In this document: piece after piece, positions 1-14,768 of the stretch | Position numbering within the stretch: the stretch's first letter is position 1 | Layout of the letters: every line of letters begins with the position of its first letter | Origin: Mesotaenium endlicherianum | Lineage: Eukaryota > Streptophyta > Zygnematophyceae > Zygnematales > Mesotaeniaceae | Direction: 5' to 3' | NCBI GenBank assembly: GCA_009602735.1 | Contig: WELA01013479.1 | Span: forward strand, 107,771-171,770 | Length of the DNA: 64,000 bases | Made by a program: the position numbers and the translations under genes | The notes under the pieces: model-generated | What the model saw: only the letters and a program-made list of their open reading frames with translations | Databases searched by the model: none | What the model was told of the DNA's origin: nothing

Positions 1-3000
1 CACGCGAGGTCACTGTCCTCAAGAGCAGAAAGGAGCAGAGTGAGCAGAAGGAGGCAAGTGTGGGCTGCCAACGCGTGCGTAATGACATCCTTACGTGGGG
101 GTGCAAGCGTCAGATTCATGAGAAGCTGGAGCGGAGGAATGAGCACAGCTTCAATGCCCTGTATGGAGATGATGCCGTCAGCCAAGATATCAGGAGCCAC
201 ATCAAAGGAGGCGCTGGGAAGAGGCACGTCAATGCCGGTAGATCCAGACAGCAGCCTCCTCCGGCTACCCCCTGCAGCGTTGCTCCCACTGTCGCTGCTA
301 CTGAAGAACACCTTCCCTTCCGCAGTGTACACGAGCACAGGAGCCTTCTCCAGGAAGCTCGGCAGGGAGTAGAGGCCAGGCCTAGCAAGGAGAGCTGGCA
401 GGTCCTTGTACTGGGGTATGATATGATAACGCAGCAAGTTGGCCAGGTACGCACGCCCGTCAGGCCCTGCCAGCAGTGCCTTGACCCCGTCAGGTATGCC
501 GGCAAAGGCGAGGTCGGTCGGGGCCAGCAACGTGGCCCCGGGCTGCTGGCTGAGGACGACGTCGAGGCCAGTGTTCCGGAGGACTGCTCGCAGCTGGGCC
601 CGACCCGAGGCCTGCAGGCCCAGAATGATCTTCTGGAGCTCTGTCAGCGGGGGGGGCGGGGGTGGAGGGCGTGCTGCACCCACATGATGGCACGGCAGAA
701 GAGGCACACGTCAGGATCTTGGTTGGAGTAAAGGTGCAACGGAGCCAAGCACCCCGCACCAGCTGAAGGCACGACAGGTCTGCAGCAACTGGGTATTTTT
801 GTACTGTATACAGGCGATTAGCATATGTTGGCTGCAAAGAAAAAGCAGATAATGATTGAGCCTGCACAGACAAGCACTGAGCAGGAGTGACAGAAACTGC
901 AGCGAAGCATTCTGAGGGAGCTGGGGGGAACTCTTTGGACACGCCTATGCACATTAAAAGAATGCCAGGAGCAGGAAGGCAGCGGGAGAGCGTGACGACA
1001 GATGAAGTAAAAAATCCGGATATGCAGTTTCTGTGACAGAGGAAGTTAGGACGCGTCCTACCTGGCGGCAGTCTGGGCGGCGGTTTGGCACCTTCAGTTG
1101 GAGGAGGAGGAGCTGGAGTAGTCAACACAGGAGGTGGGGGTGGATACAACACGAGTGGAATTGGAGTTGGAGGTGGCACAGACTCTGGCCTTGGAGAAGG
1201 AGCTCCGACCGGCGCAGACATTGGCATAGGAGGAGGGAGTGACGACGGCACGGGCACAGGCAGAGGAACTCCAACCGGCACAGATACTGGAGCTGGAGAA
1301 GGAGCTGCACGAACTGAAGGAAACGGAACTGGCACAGACGCTGGGACTGAAGGAGGAACAGGGAACGACACTGGGACCGAGGTTGGAGGGATTGGAGCAG
1401 GGGAAGTAAGGAGGGGAGGCGGTGCAGTCACAGATGGAGTTTGGGGAGCAAGGATAGGAGGAGGTGCAGTCACAGATGGAGTTTGGGGAGCAAGGATAGG
1501 AGGAGGTGCAGTCACAGATGGAGTTTGGGGAGCAAGGATAGGAGGAGGTGCAGTCACAGATGGAGTTTGGGGAGCAAGGATAGGAGGAGGTGCAGTCACA
1601 GATGGAGTTTGGGGAGCAAGGATAGGAGGAGGTGCAGTCACAGATGGAGTTTGGGGAGCAAGGATAGGAGGAGGTGCAGTCACAGATGGAGTTTGGGGAG
1701 CAAGGATAGGAGGAGGTGCAGTCACAGATGGAGTTTGGGGAGCAAGGATAGGAGGAGGTGCAGTCACAGATGGAGTTTGGGGAGCAAGGATAGGAGGAGG
1801 TGCAGTCACAGATGGAGTTTGGGGAGCAAGGATAGGAGGAGGTGCAGTCACAGATGGAGTTTGGGGAGCAAGGATAGGAGGAGGTGCAGTCACAGATGGA
1901 GTTTGGGGAGCAAGGATAGGAGGAGGTGCAGTCACAGATGGAGTTTGGGGAGCAAGGATAGGAGGAGGTGCAGTCACAGATGGAGTTTGGGGAGCAAGGA
2001 TAGGAGGAGGTGCAGTCACAGATGGAGTTTGGGGAGCAAGGATAGGAGGAGGTGCAGTCACAGATGGAGTTTGGGGAGCAAGGATAGGAGGAGGTGCAGT
2101 CACAGATGGAGTTTGGGGAGCAAGGATAGGAGGAGATGCTGGAGACCGAAGAGACCGGCATGCCAGATGGGCGTGCAGATATCGAGTTGCAGCAACGAGC
2201 GTCAGACAGGGGAGACACGCAGCAAGGGCAGCACGGCAAACGTGACGCCCAGTGTCATAAAAGCGAGGCGAACAGGAGAAGCAGGCAGAAGGACCACCCA
2301 CAGGCAATATCACACAATGAAAACACAAGAAAAAAGTCGAGGGACAAGCTGCAAGTTAGTCTCGACAGTGCTAATTCAGAACGAGTACTATCCGAGGGGG
2401 ACAAAAAGCCAGTGGGGGTGGGTGTGGAGCACAATTGCAACTGGAAGAGGGAGAGGTCAGTCGTGAGATACTTACGTGAGGGCAGCAGGAAGCTCAAGGG
2501 GGGAATGAGGAGCCCATCCACGCCTTGAATGGAGACAATCCCGTTCAGAAACAGATCAGGCTGAATAGTTCGGACTAGATTTGAGGTCTGCAGGAGCCGT
2601 CTCTGATTTGAAGGTGACGGAAAGATGCTCGAAAATGCGACTGGGGGAGGGGAGCTCGCACCTCTGGCGGTGGGAGGGGGGGAGTTGCTAGGGAGTGCAG
2701 GTGGAGGCAACAAGCTACTACGAGTTTTACTTGAGGGGGGAGGGCTATGAGAAGCTTCTTTTTCTGTAAGAGAGACCTGAACGTTGCCATCTATATCTGG
2801 AAGGACAAGGAAAAATTCGCTTGGAGGCAAGAAGCTTCTAGATAATTCACTTGGAGGAGGGAAGCTACTGGGAAGTAGTTCATTTGGGGGGGGGCTCATA
2901 GCAGATTCACTTGAAGAAGGCGGGCTGTGAGAGGACTCAGTTGGAGGGGGAAAGCTAACAGGTATTTCTGTTGGAGGGGGGGGGCTGCCAGAAGACTCAT

Positions 3001-6000
3001 TCTTATGCGGGTCCTGATTGCCATTATTGTCATGTTCATGTTTATTTGGGGTTTCAGGAACAGCTTCAACAGGAGGGAAAAGGACAAGAGGTAAATCTAT
3101 AGCAGGGGGAAAGCTATGATGCCCTTCTTTATCCTCAGGAGGGGGGGAAGGAGAAGGGGGGGAGCCACGAGAAGTTTCAGTTGGAGGCGGGTTCAATGGC
3201 GGGAATATGTGAGAAGAGTCAGCTGGAGGTGAGAAGCTGGACTCCATTGGCGGTGGAAACTGAGCGGACTTAGGGGGAGCTGGGTGGCCGCCAGAATCTT
3301 CAGTCAGAGGGGGGGGAGAAGCACGTGAAATTTCAGTTGGAGGGGGAGTACTAGTTGCGCCTCTGCTCGGAGGTGGGCTACCACCAAGAAATTGAGCTGG
3401 AGGTGGGAAGCTAGAACTTACATCACCCGGGAGGGGGGGGCTACTTGGTGGGGGTGAGCTACTTGAGTCTCCACTTGGAGGGGGAGCACTACCAGAGAAC
3501 CCGCTTGAAGGAGGGGGGTTATGTGGAGACCCACTCAGAGGGGGGGAACTGCTAGAGACTTCACTTGGAGGGGGGACCCCATCAGAGAGCTCCCTGGGAG
3601 GCGGGGGGCTAACGAAGAATGCGGCGTCGAAGTAGACTGATCCATCACGCACCACAGACATGATAGTGTTGCCCAGCACAGTCTCCACGGCAGTTGGTTT
3701 TGATTTGATGTCTGCATACGTCAAGTACTTGGGTAAGAGCTGGCCTGCAAAGAGCTTGGCAGCGACCTCATCCCCATCAGGTCCTTGCAGCAGAGAGGCC
3801 ACATCAGGTGGCAAGTTGTCGGCAGCACCGTCTGTGTAAGCTAGCACAGTCACGCCATCCCCTGTAGCGCCCGTCCCCAGGTCCCCGCTGTTGGCGAGCA
3901 GTGCTTCAGCTAGCTGTCTGAATATTGCGGAGGATGAATACGACGCCGTCCTATTCAGGAGCTTGACGAAATCGCCGTATTGCTCCTCCATGAGAGCCGC
4001 GAGGGGAGACGCAGCTGCACCAGACACACACGTCGTACAGCCTAGTCAAAATCGATCGCAAGGAAGCAAATGCTGCGGCGCAAAAACCTGTCGTCACGAC
4101 CAAAATTGGGCCAAGTTTCCAGGTTTGAAATATCCGGGTCCCTCGCTACCGGCCAGATGTAAGGCCGTGACCCACGCACACCCTGGATCTCTATGTTTGA
4201 GGGTGCAGGCTACAGCAAAACCCCACCACTGGCATTGAAGACACCTACCTTCAATACGCACATCTTCAGCTCAGCAGCAGAAAGGCAGGGAGAGACCAGC
4301 TCTGCGAGAACGGGCCCAGGTTGCTTACCCGGGGGTGGTGGGGGCAGTACCAAGCCCAAAGGTGGAGGTGAGGAGATAGCCTCTGGAGGGGTGGAAGCAG
4401 GGGCTTGCACTGCCAGACAGCGCACATGTCACATCGATGAATTGGCAGCCAGCTTGCGAACGGAGATGCAAAAGAAAATGATCATCAGCGAGTCCAAGCC
4501 CCGGGACGACACTTGTGTAGAGCGGCAACGCCTGCTCAAAGTGACGACTTGCTACCAAAAAAAGGATCCAGCCCATGATAAGGCACCTGGAAACCAGCCG
4601 GGCAGGAGTGAACAGTTTGTGCGTGAGCCTTTATACAACATAAACACAGAGATGGAAAAAAAGAGACGGAGAACCAGGTCACTTACTAGCTTTTGGAGGC
4701 GGCAAGGAGTGTACTAAGGCTGGCGAAGGAGGCGGAGTTCCGACTCCTTTAATGGGCGCTGGTGCAGTGAGAGGAGGCGGAGAAGTTGGTGGAGATGATG
4801 TGAACAGAGGTGGTGGTGGAGATCGTAGCAACGGCGGCGGAGATGGTGCGCGAAGAGGTGGAGACAGCAGTGGGACTGCCATCCGAAACACAAGGGTGTC
4901 ATGTTAATGACATCATGACTCTGACGAAACAATCAGTCCCTATCTCAAAGACGGTTTCATGGGACCTCCCAAAGCACACATACGTAGGCAACAGCTGACA
5001 AAGAATAGAGACTTAGTAATGGTTGTAGTGGTTCTGCGCTGCAGTAGTTGTTGTCTTCAGCTGAAGCTGAGCATTCGTGTCAAAAGGTTGTACAATTCAG
5101 CTGACTTGCTCACCTGGAGGCGGGGGAACAGGTACTGGCGGCGGAGGTGATGCTGCAGCACAGCAGAGTGAAGGCAGAAGGTTTCACATCATGAAAAAGA
5201 ATATTAAACACTGACACCCTCCCAGCGTGGTTTGCCAAGTAATCAGCCCAAAACACGCATGACCCACCAGCCCACAATAGATCTCTCCTCCTACTCTGTT
5301 CATCTGAATGCTCAGGAGACACGAAGCTGCCGTCAAGCACTAAGAGCAGCAAACAGAAGTGCCGGGAAGTGGTACTAGTGGCTATAAGCCTTGCATGTGC
5401 CACTGGGTCCAACGAGGGCTAGAAGAAAGATGTACCAGCTCCGAAAAACACAAGGAGAAGAGTCAGCAAAAAGGAGAGTCAAAACAGCTTCTTTAGCATG
5501 ACCTCTACACCGGCTGATAGATTGCTTACGGTCCCAAAGATACACTTGCGAAAAGACTTTCGACAAAGAGATAAGTCTTTGTAAAGCCTTGAAACGGCGA
5601 AGACCAGAAAGCCAAGTCTGCTACCACAGTATATTGCAACTTTAGTGATACTATGTCGACCAGGACTACAAACCTGCAGGAAAAGGAATGTGTGCAGCTG
5701 TATCTTACACCTTGGACTTCCTAACAATGATATTTCACATACAAACATTAATAATTGCCCCTGAACCAAACAGGCTGTGATATGATGACAGTAAAGTTTC
5801 TGTAAACATTCAGACAACAGAAACAAATAAGTCCATGTCTTGATGTCGTGGGAAGGCTACGGTCGAGAGTGGCACATGTCCTCAGATTGCTCACCTTGGG
5901 GCAGAAGAGTTGCTGGCGGGGGAGGTGTAGCCGGTGGAGGTGATGCTGCGGCACAGCCGGACATGATATGTATGTTCAGCCATGGATGAGAGGCATTTTT

Positions 6001-8131
6001 GAGCACAATAACCAGGCACATGCAAAAATGCACATGCACTCGAGAATTGTACACATCCACAGATGAAAACAACGCAACAATGGAAGGGGCAAGCAGCGAT
6101 AGACGAGGCGCATGTTCCCAGTGACCACGCTCTAGCGAAGGGGGAAGGTGAAGGTGACTCACGTTGGTTGCAGCCGGCATTTAGGCACCACCTGCGGATC
6201 TGGGTTTGGGTGTTGGCCACTTCTGTGCTGGCAGTGAAGCCCAGGTACGCATACGGCTGCAAGAGGAAGGGGCACAGGTCCAACCCGTAGACGAGTGCTG
6301 CATTTGCTATTGCCGGCTTCACGTAAGCATTGGACAGGTACACGTAGAACTGTCCACTGTAGTAATCAATCCAGACAAATACCTCTGCGCCGCTCGCTAA
6401 GCGGGGAACGTTACTAGTTGAGGTGCTCACAGAAATTGCAGAATAGCCAGTGTCTATCCCCACATGATCGCTTGTAGGGTCTGCGACCCCAATGTTAGTG
6501 AAGAAGTCAAACTCTATGGCCACGCTGGGATCATACGAGCGAACACCGCCAGCATACCCTAGGGCTCTGGCTGGGCCGCCCATGTTGTCGGGGACGGGCG
6601 ACAGGACAAAGGTCAAGCCATCGGCTGCCTTAGAAGTGGTGGCCACAACAAAAGAGAACTCCGTCCTGAAGTCGATGTTGGTACATTCCGCACCCGATCC
6701 GCTGAGAACCTGCAGGGGGGCCATGTAGCTTGCCATGCCTGCGCTGCGACCCGCGAAACCAACTAGCTGCAGGGCGGAACCGGCCTGCTTGGCTGCTCCC
6801 TGCAGGACTAGCTGGGACACGTCGGAGAAGTCCGTCAGCAAGAAGGAGTCTGCAGCACACAAACGAGCAAGCAGGGCGGAGAGTGAAGAGCCTCCCAAAT
6901 CATACTACTAGGGCAGACGAGGCACACGAGGAGTTTTCAGCGAATGCAGATCAGCAAGGGTAATTATGAAACACAACATCAAGAAGCTTGCAAACGAATC
7001 CTCTTCTGATCGATACAACAGCAGCAATTGCTCCATCAGAGCCAGTCACTGGCAGCAGCTCAGGCACCAGAAGATACACAACGACAGGTACAGCAGGCCA
7101 TGACCCTAAAGGGACTGGACGACCTGGGACACGAACATGCTTTGCATACCTGTGAAGGTTGCTGGCGCTGGCGTGGCCATAGGCCCCAGACCTGGAGCAA
7201 GCAAAGAGAACGTCAGATGAGGAGGTCCAAAAGAGGTAAGCTATTGGCGGCATGCTCACTCCCAGGGAATAAACAAGGAGCACACACTCCGATGCGTGTC
7301 TTGAGGGCTGACGCATCCATACCACTCTACCCCATTTGCCTTTTGCTTTAGGGTTTCATGCATTTATCACAGGCACAAAGCCTGGAAAGCTCAGGAATGG
7401 GAAGGGGAAGCTCACTGTCGGGATAGCAGGTCGCGTCGTTCAGCCCCCAGGAGAGGATCTCGTGCCTGGTCCCTGCGCCGGTGGTTCCGGCACTGAAGCC
7501 CACGTAGTAGAGCGCCTTGCTGAACTGGGTGCACAGGTCTAAGGCAACGCTCTGCAGCGGGGTCGGGGGCTTGGTGGGATAGGCATTCACACGGACGTCC
7601 AGGTGGGTCCCGTTGTAGTCCACCCAAGCATAGTTGAGCTCCCCCTCCCCGAACGAGCGGGAGTAGTCATTGGCCCACACGGGAACACCCGAGCAGATGT
7701 CATAGTTCAGGTTGACCGCAACATGCAGATTATCGGGGTCGCACGCGGGGTATTGGAAGCTGTCAAACTCCACGCCCACTGAGGGGCCGTACGACTTGAG
7801 CCTGCCGTTGTCGCCCCAACCGAACGCCCATCCAATCTCCCCCAAGTTGTCGGGGATGGGGTTCAAGAAGAAGGCGATGCCGTCGCTGGTGTACCCCGCA
7901 ACTCTTGACTGCCTGAAAGCAAACTGCGTGCTGAACGGGACGTTGACGCAGCCGCTGCTGGTGTCCTGCACGCGCAGGGGGACACCGTAGCTCGCCATCC
8001 CCGCCAGCTTGCTCAGGCCGGCATCTGTCAGCACGATGGTGGAGCCCACACTGGCACTGCCGGACAAAACCAAGTCGGAGGCCGCCGACGTGAAGCTGCT
8101 GTAGCAGAAGGAGGCTGTCATCTCGCACGAG

Positions 8132-8177
<46 letters not shown>

Positions 8178-11100
8178 ACAGGTGTCAGTCTTTGTGAGGA
8201 CATGCTTCAGAGAGCAGAGAGGGTGGTCATCAGCCGAGGGGGGAGCCACCTAGACAGGTGGTAAAGGCCAGGGCAGCAGTCCCCAGGACCGGCGTAAGCT
8301 GATGCTCAGTAGCAGGCTTAGTAGCAGAACAATATCTGGATGCTGCAGAAGCAGCGGGTGACTGATTGAGCCAAAGCCAGAGGCTAGCAGTGACTCACCC
8401 GCTTCTGGTGTTGGCGGAGGCGGGCTGGCTGCACACACAAAGAACGAGCAGAAGATGGGTTTGAGAAAACAGCGCAAGGCAGCTGGTCAAGAGCAATGAC
8501 TACCTCGAACACTGAATTACATGTGGCCAAAGTATCAAGAGAGATAGAGAGCTTCATGAAACCTCCAATTACGCGGAGCAACATATCCTATGTCCCAGGT
8601 TAGTATCGCAACGTCAAAATATTGCTATCTCCAAGCGAATATATGCAACTGCAAACTCCCACATATTGTCTTCTGTTTGGATTGCAACAACTTCACAGCG
8701 TGTGACAGCATTTTCGAAAACGTTTCTGATCTGACTTAGCTCTCGTCCTTTCTTTTGGGCCTGCCAAGGCAGAGACGTATATTGTATTCAGCATTGCTGG
8801 TCTGAGTCACCCACTTTGGTTGCAAGCTGCAGTTAGAGAGTGGCGAATGTTCTCCCTAACTGATTGCTCACCTTGAGGTGGAGGCGGTGACGGCAACGGT
8901 GATGCTGCAACAGAGTGGGAGCCGACCAAGAAAAGAAGACGTCAAGCAGTAATGTAGGTTCACGTTTGAGCAAAGTGCTTCAAGCCATGGAACACGCATG
9001 CGTGCAGTGTACTTCACAGCAAGAGACAATCCAAAAGGAGGAACACGCAACTATTCAAATCCCTGTTGCCCACGCGGATCTCGTAGCAGATAGGGGTAGA
9101 AGGGAAGACCCAAAGAGTAATACACACCTTCAGGAGGAGGAGGTGAAGACGGCGGAGGCGATGCTGGAGCATGCATAACCCCACAACGTGCAGTCAGAAG
9201 AGGGTCCCACGCTGGGGCACATACTGGAACTTAAGACGCTAAACATGAACGACGAAGTAAAGGCGAAACTACAGCAACAGTACAGAGTACCCGCGTGGCC
9301 ATCAGTCCTCACAAAGCTGCAGTGTGTATGGCGCATACATTCGTAAGGATCAAGCTGACTTGCTCACCTGGAGGAGGAGAAACAAGAGCAGGTGGTGGAG
9401 GCGATGCTGCACACAGGGGAAAGGCAGAGCTTGTCAGTCATTGATGGCACACTCCTTTTGTGGTAAAGCTAGAATCTTCTGGTCCCAGAAAAGGACAGAT
9501 AACCAGCCTATGGCAATAGACTTCAGACAAAAAAGCACAAGCGGAGGCAGAAGAGGAATGACACTCACGCTGATTGCAGCCGGCGTTGAGGCACCAACTG
9601 AGAATCTGGGACCGGTGGAAGTTGGCCACTTCTGTGCTGGCAGTGAAGCCCAGGTACACATACGGCTGCGAGAGGAGGGGGCACAGATCCAGCCCGTAGA
9701 CGAGTGCCGCGCTCGCTATTGCCGGCTTCACGTAAGCATTGGACAGGTACACGTAGAACTGTCCACTCTGGTAGTCGATCCACACGAATATCTCTGCGCC
9801 GCTCGCCAAGCGGGGAATGTTACTAGTCGAGGTGCTCACAGACACTGCAGAATAGCCAGTGTCTATCCCCACATGGTCGATTGTGGGGTCTGCAACCCGC
9901 GGGTTAGTGAAGAAGTCAAACTCTATGGCCACGCTGGGATCATACGAGCGGACACCGCCAGCATACCCCAATGTCCTTGCTGGCCCGCCCATGTTGTCGG
10001 GGACGGGGGACAGGGCAAAGGTGAAGCCGTCGGCTGCCACAGAAGTGTTGGCCACGACAAAAGAGAACTCGGTCCTGAAGTCGATGTTGGTACACGCCGC
10101 ACCCGATCCGCTGAGAACCTGCAGGGGGACCGTGTAGCTTGCCATGCCTGCGCTACGAGCATCTGCAATGCCCACCAGCTGCAGGGCGGAACCGGCCTGC
10201 TTGGCTGCTCCCTGCAGGACTAGCAGGGACACGTCGGAGAAGTCCGTCAGAGTGAAGGCGTCTGCAGCACACAAGCGAGCAAGCAGGGCGGAGAGTGTCA
10301 CCCGTATGAAGAGCCTCCCAAATTTTGCTACTAGGGCAGACAAGGCACCCGAGGAGTTTTCAGCAAATGCAGATCAGCAAGGGTACGTATGAGACACAAT
10401 TTCAAGGAGCTTGCAACAAATCCTCTTCTAATCGATACAACAGCAAATGCTCCATCAGAGTCAGTCACTGGCAGCAGCCCACGCACCAGAAAATACACAA
10501 CGACAGGTACAGCAAGTCATGACCCTAAAGGGACTGGACGACCTGGGACATGTACATGCTTTGCATACCTGTGAAGGTTGCTGGCGCTGGCGTGGCCACA
10601 GGCCCCAAACCTGGAGCAAGCAAAGAGGATGTCAGATGAAAAGGTCCAAAAAGAGGTGAGCTATTTGCGGCATGCTCACTAGCAGAAAAGCAACAAGGAG
10701 CACAGACTCTGCTGCGCATCTGGAGTGCTAACACATCCATACCACTCTACCCAGACATTCCTCACAGGCACCATTCCTGGAAAGCTCAGGACTGGAAGGG
10801 GGAAACTCACCGTCGGGATAGCAGGTTGCGTCGTTCAGCCCCCAGGAGAGGATCTCGTGCCTGGTCCCTGCGCCGGTGGTTCCGGCACTGAAGCCCACGT
10901 AGTAGAGCGCCTTGCTGAATTGGGTGCACAGATCTAAGGCAACGCTCTGCAGCGGGGTCGGGGGCTTGGTAGGGTAGGCATTCACACGGACGTCCAGGTG
11001 GGTCCCATTGTAATCCACCCAAGCATAGTTCAGCTCCCCCTCCCCGAAGGAGCGAGAGTAATCTGAGGCATACACAGGGGCACCGGAGCAGATGTCATAG

Positions 11101-14100
11101 TTTAGGTTGACCGCGACATGCAGGTTGTCGAGGTCGCATGCCGGGTATTGGAAGCTGTCAAACTCCACGCCCACGGAGGGGCCGTACGACTTGAGCCTGC
11201 CGTTGTCGCCCCAACCGAACGCCCATCCAATCTCCCCCAAGTTGTCGGGGATGGGGTTCAAGAAGAAGGCGATGCCGTCGCTGGTGTACCCCGCAACTCT
11301 TGACTGCCTGAAAGCAAACTGCGTGCTGAACGGGACGTTGACGCAGCCACTGCTAGTGTCCTGCACGCGTAGGGGGACACCATAGCTCGCCATCCCCGCC
11401 AGCTTGCTCAGGCCGGCATCTGTCAGCACGATGGTGGAGCCCACACTGGCACTGCCGGACAGAACCAAGTCGGAGGCCGCCGACGTGAAGCTGCTGTAGC
11501 AGAAGGAATCTGCCACCACACACACACATGGAGAGAAAGAGAGAGAGGTGAGTTGCCAGTCTTCCTAGGATTGTGCTTTCTGAGAGTAGCCAGGGTATCA
11601 CTAGCCAAAAACTAGACTGCACGGACAGGTGCGAAGGGAGTAGTGCTCACAATATACGGCAGCTAATCTTAGTAAGAGAGTAGCTGTTAACTATCAAAGC
11701 CTAGGACAGAAGTGACTTACTAGCTTCCGGTACTGGAGGAGGCGGGCTGGCTGCACACATGACAAAACAAGAAAAAGAGGAGTCTAAGAATACACGTCGT
11801 AGCAACTGCTCAACAATGACTTCCGTCCCACCACTAATCCACCCAGAGACCCACCCAACGTTTCAAAAGTCTTCGTGAAAACCCTGAGTAGGCAAGACTA
11901 GTATCACAATTTCAGTGCGACGTTGGATCGACAAGGATGCGTTGCCTCCAAAAAGATTGACTTAGGCAGGGATACGACTGCAATGCGTACATCTACCACA
12001 ATAAATGTAATACCTCGCGTTAAGGGTTAACTTTGTAGCTGCTCCAGGACAACGCACACCTACCGATGGGTCCTCTCAAAAAGCATCTGAATGCTGACAG
12101 ACGGTTCCTCAATTCAAGACCGTGCCTAACGGCAGGAAAAACACTTTCCTCAGCACCCAGTGTCCACAACATGGGCTTCGCTGGCAAGCTGCAGTGAGGG
12201 GTGGCAAATTTTTTTGCTCACTTTGAGTCAAGGGTGGTGGTGGGGATAGAGGTCACGTTGCAGCAAAGTGAGACATGACCAGGGGAGAAGAAATCTTGTC
12301 AATCAGAGTTAGCACGATGAGCAAAGTTATCGAAGCCAAGCGTAATACAACATGTAATGCATCTGAGGTTTGAAAACAACAGCAAAAAAGAGGTTGTATG
12401 CAGCGCTCGACTGTCGCATGACATTGTGGCAAGATACGGCAGCAGAGGCATCTACAACCCAACTATGACTGCTCACCTTCAGGGGGAGAAGGTAATGGCG
12501 GCGGAGGCGAGGCTGCAGCACACAGAGACAAATGGCATTCGATCAGAGGGGAGACAATTGAGAGTCTGGAATCGAGAACAACGAAGGTGCAACGCGATGC
12601 AATGGGGAAAGTGCAGAAACAATGCAAGGAGCCCGTGCAACCATAAGGCCTCAATGGAATCTGTCTGCGGGGCGAGTGGCACACATTGTCCAGAGGAATT
12701 GAGCTGACTCGCTCACCAGGCGGAGGAGGACTGGGTGCAGGCGGCGGAGGTGATGCTGCGTCAAACGTGCCACAATGGAGGCAGGATGTGTCAGTCAAGA
12801 AGCAGAATGCATCTCAGGCAAACTTCCCCTGCAGCACCCCTAGACGTACAGCACAGGATAAATCCCCAGCATATAGCCACAAGCCTCAAACAATAAAGCA
12901 CAAGCAAAGGGATAAGAAGCATGAGACACACCTGGGTTGCAGCCAGCGTTGAGGCACCAACTGAGGATCTGGGACCGGTGGGAGTTGGCCACTTCTGTGC
13001 TGGCAGTGAAGCCCAGGTACACATACGGCTGCGAGAGGAGGGGGCACAGATCCAGCCCGTAGACGAGTGCCGCATTTGCTATTGCCGGCTTCACGTAAGC
13101 ATTAGACAGGTACACGTAAAACTGCCCACTCTGGTAGTCGATCCACACGAATATCTCTGCGCCGCTCGCCAAGCGGGGAATGTTACTAGTCGAGGTGCTC
13201 ACAGACACTGCAGAATAGCCAGTGTCTATCCCCACATGGTCGATTGTGGGGTCTGCAACCCGCGGGTTAGTGAAGAAGTCAAACTCTATGGCCACGCTGG
13301 GATCATACGAGCGGACACCGCCAGCATACCCCAATGTCCTTGCTGGCCCGCCCATGTTGTCGGGGACGGGCGACAGGACAAAGGTGAAGCCGTCGGCTGC
13401 CACAGAAGTGTTGGCCACGACAAAAGAGAACTCGGTCCTGAAGTCGATGTTGGTACACGCCGCACCCGATCCGCTGAGAACCTGCAGGGGGACCGTGTAG
13501 CTTGCCATGCCTGCGCTACGAGCATCTGCAATGCCCACCAGCTGCAGGGCGGAACCGGCCTGCTTGGCTGCTCCCTGCAGGACTAGCTGGGACACGTCGG
13601 AGAAGTCTGTCAGCGAGAAGGAGTCTGCAGCACACAAGCGAGCAAGCAGGGCGGACGGGGCGGAAAGTGTCACCCTCGAGAAGAGTCCCCCAGAGTGCTC
13701 TCACCCACTCAACTAGTAGAAAAATGCGGTGCGCATACCTGTGAATGATGTCGGCACTGGCGTGGCCACAGGGCCCAGACCTGACACAACAAAAAAGAGG
13801 GCGTCAGAACTCAGAAGCACATAGACTGTGGTACACTACATGCTTCCTAGTAGCAGAGTCTGCTGCTGCACGTCCAGGGGACCAGAGCATCCGTACCAAC
13901 TGATCTGTTCCTGGCTCCATGGGGCCAAAGATGCTACGTAAGTCTCATTTCTGAAATGGAATCTCACCATCGGGATAGCAGGTCGCGTCGTTCAGCCCCC
14001 AGGAGAGGATCTCGTGCCTGGTCCCTGCGCCGGTGGTTCCGGCACTGAAGCCCACGTAGTAGAGCGCCTTGCTGAACTGGGTGCACAGATCTAAGGCAAC

Positions 14101-14689
14101 GCTCTGCAGCGGGGTCGGGGGCTTGGTGGGGTAGGCGTTCACACGAACATCCAGGTGGGTCCCGTTGTAATCCACCCAAGCATAGTTCAGCTCCCCCTCC
14201 CCAAACGAGCGAGAGTAATCCGAGGCATACACAGGGACACCGGAGCAGATGTCATAGTTCAGGTTGACCGCGACATGCAGGTTGTCGAGGTCGCATGCCG
14301 GGTATTGGAAGCTGTCAAACTCCACGCCCACTGAGGGGCCGTACGACTTGAGCCTGCCGTTGTCGCCCCAACCGAACGCCCATCCAATCTCCCCCAAGTT
14401 GTCGGGGATGGGGTTCAAGAAGAAGGCGATGCCGTCGCTGGTGTACCCCGCAACTCTTGACTGCCTGAAAGCAAACTGCGTGCTGAACGGGACGTTGACG
14501 CAGCCGCTGCTGGTGTCCTGCACGCGCAGGGGGACACCGTAGCTCGCCATCCCCGCCAGCTTGCTCAGGCCGGCATCTGTCAGCACGATGGTGGAGCCCA
14601 CACTGGCACTGCCGGACAGAACCAAGTCGGAGGCCGCCGATGAGAAGCTGGTGTAGCAGAAGGAGCCTGTCACCTCGCACGCGCACGGG

Positions 14690-14768
<79 letters not shown>

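Noticed and set aside
490-2466. Long open frames in other registers and on the plus strand across the 42-bp repeat (VWGARIGGGAVTDG- and SKDRRRCSHRWSLG-type proteins)
   Set aside because: They are by-products of a stop-free repeat unit. Only the minus-strand Pro-rich frame joins in phase to FAS1 exons on both sides.
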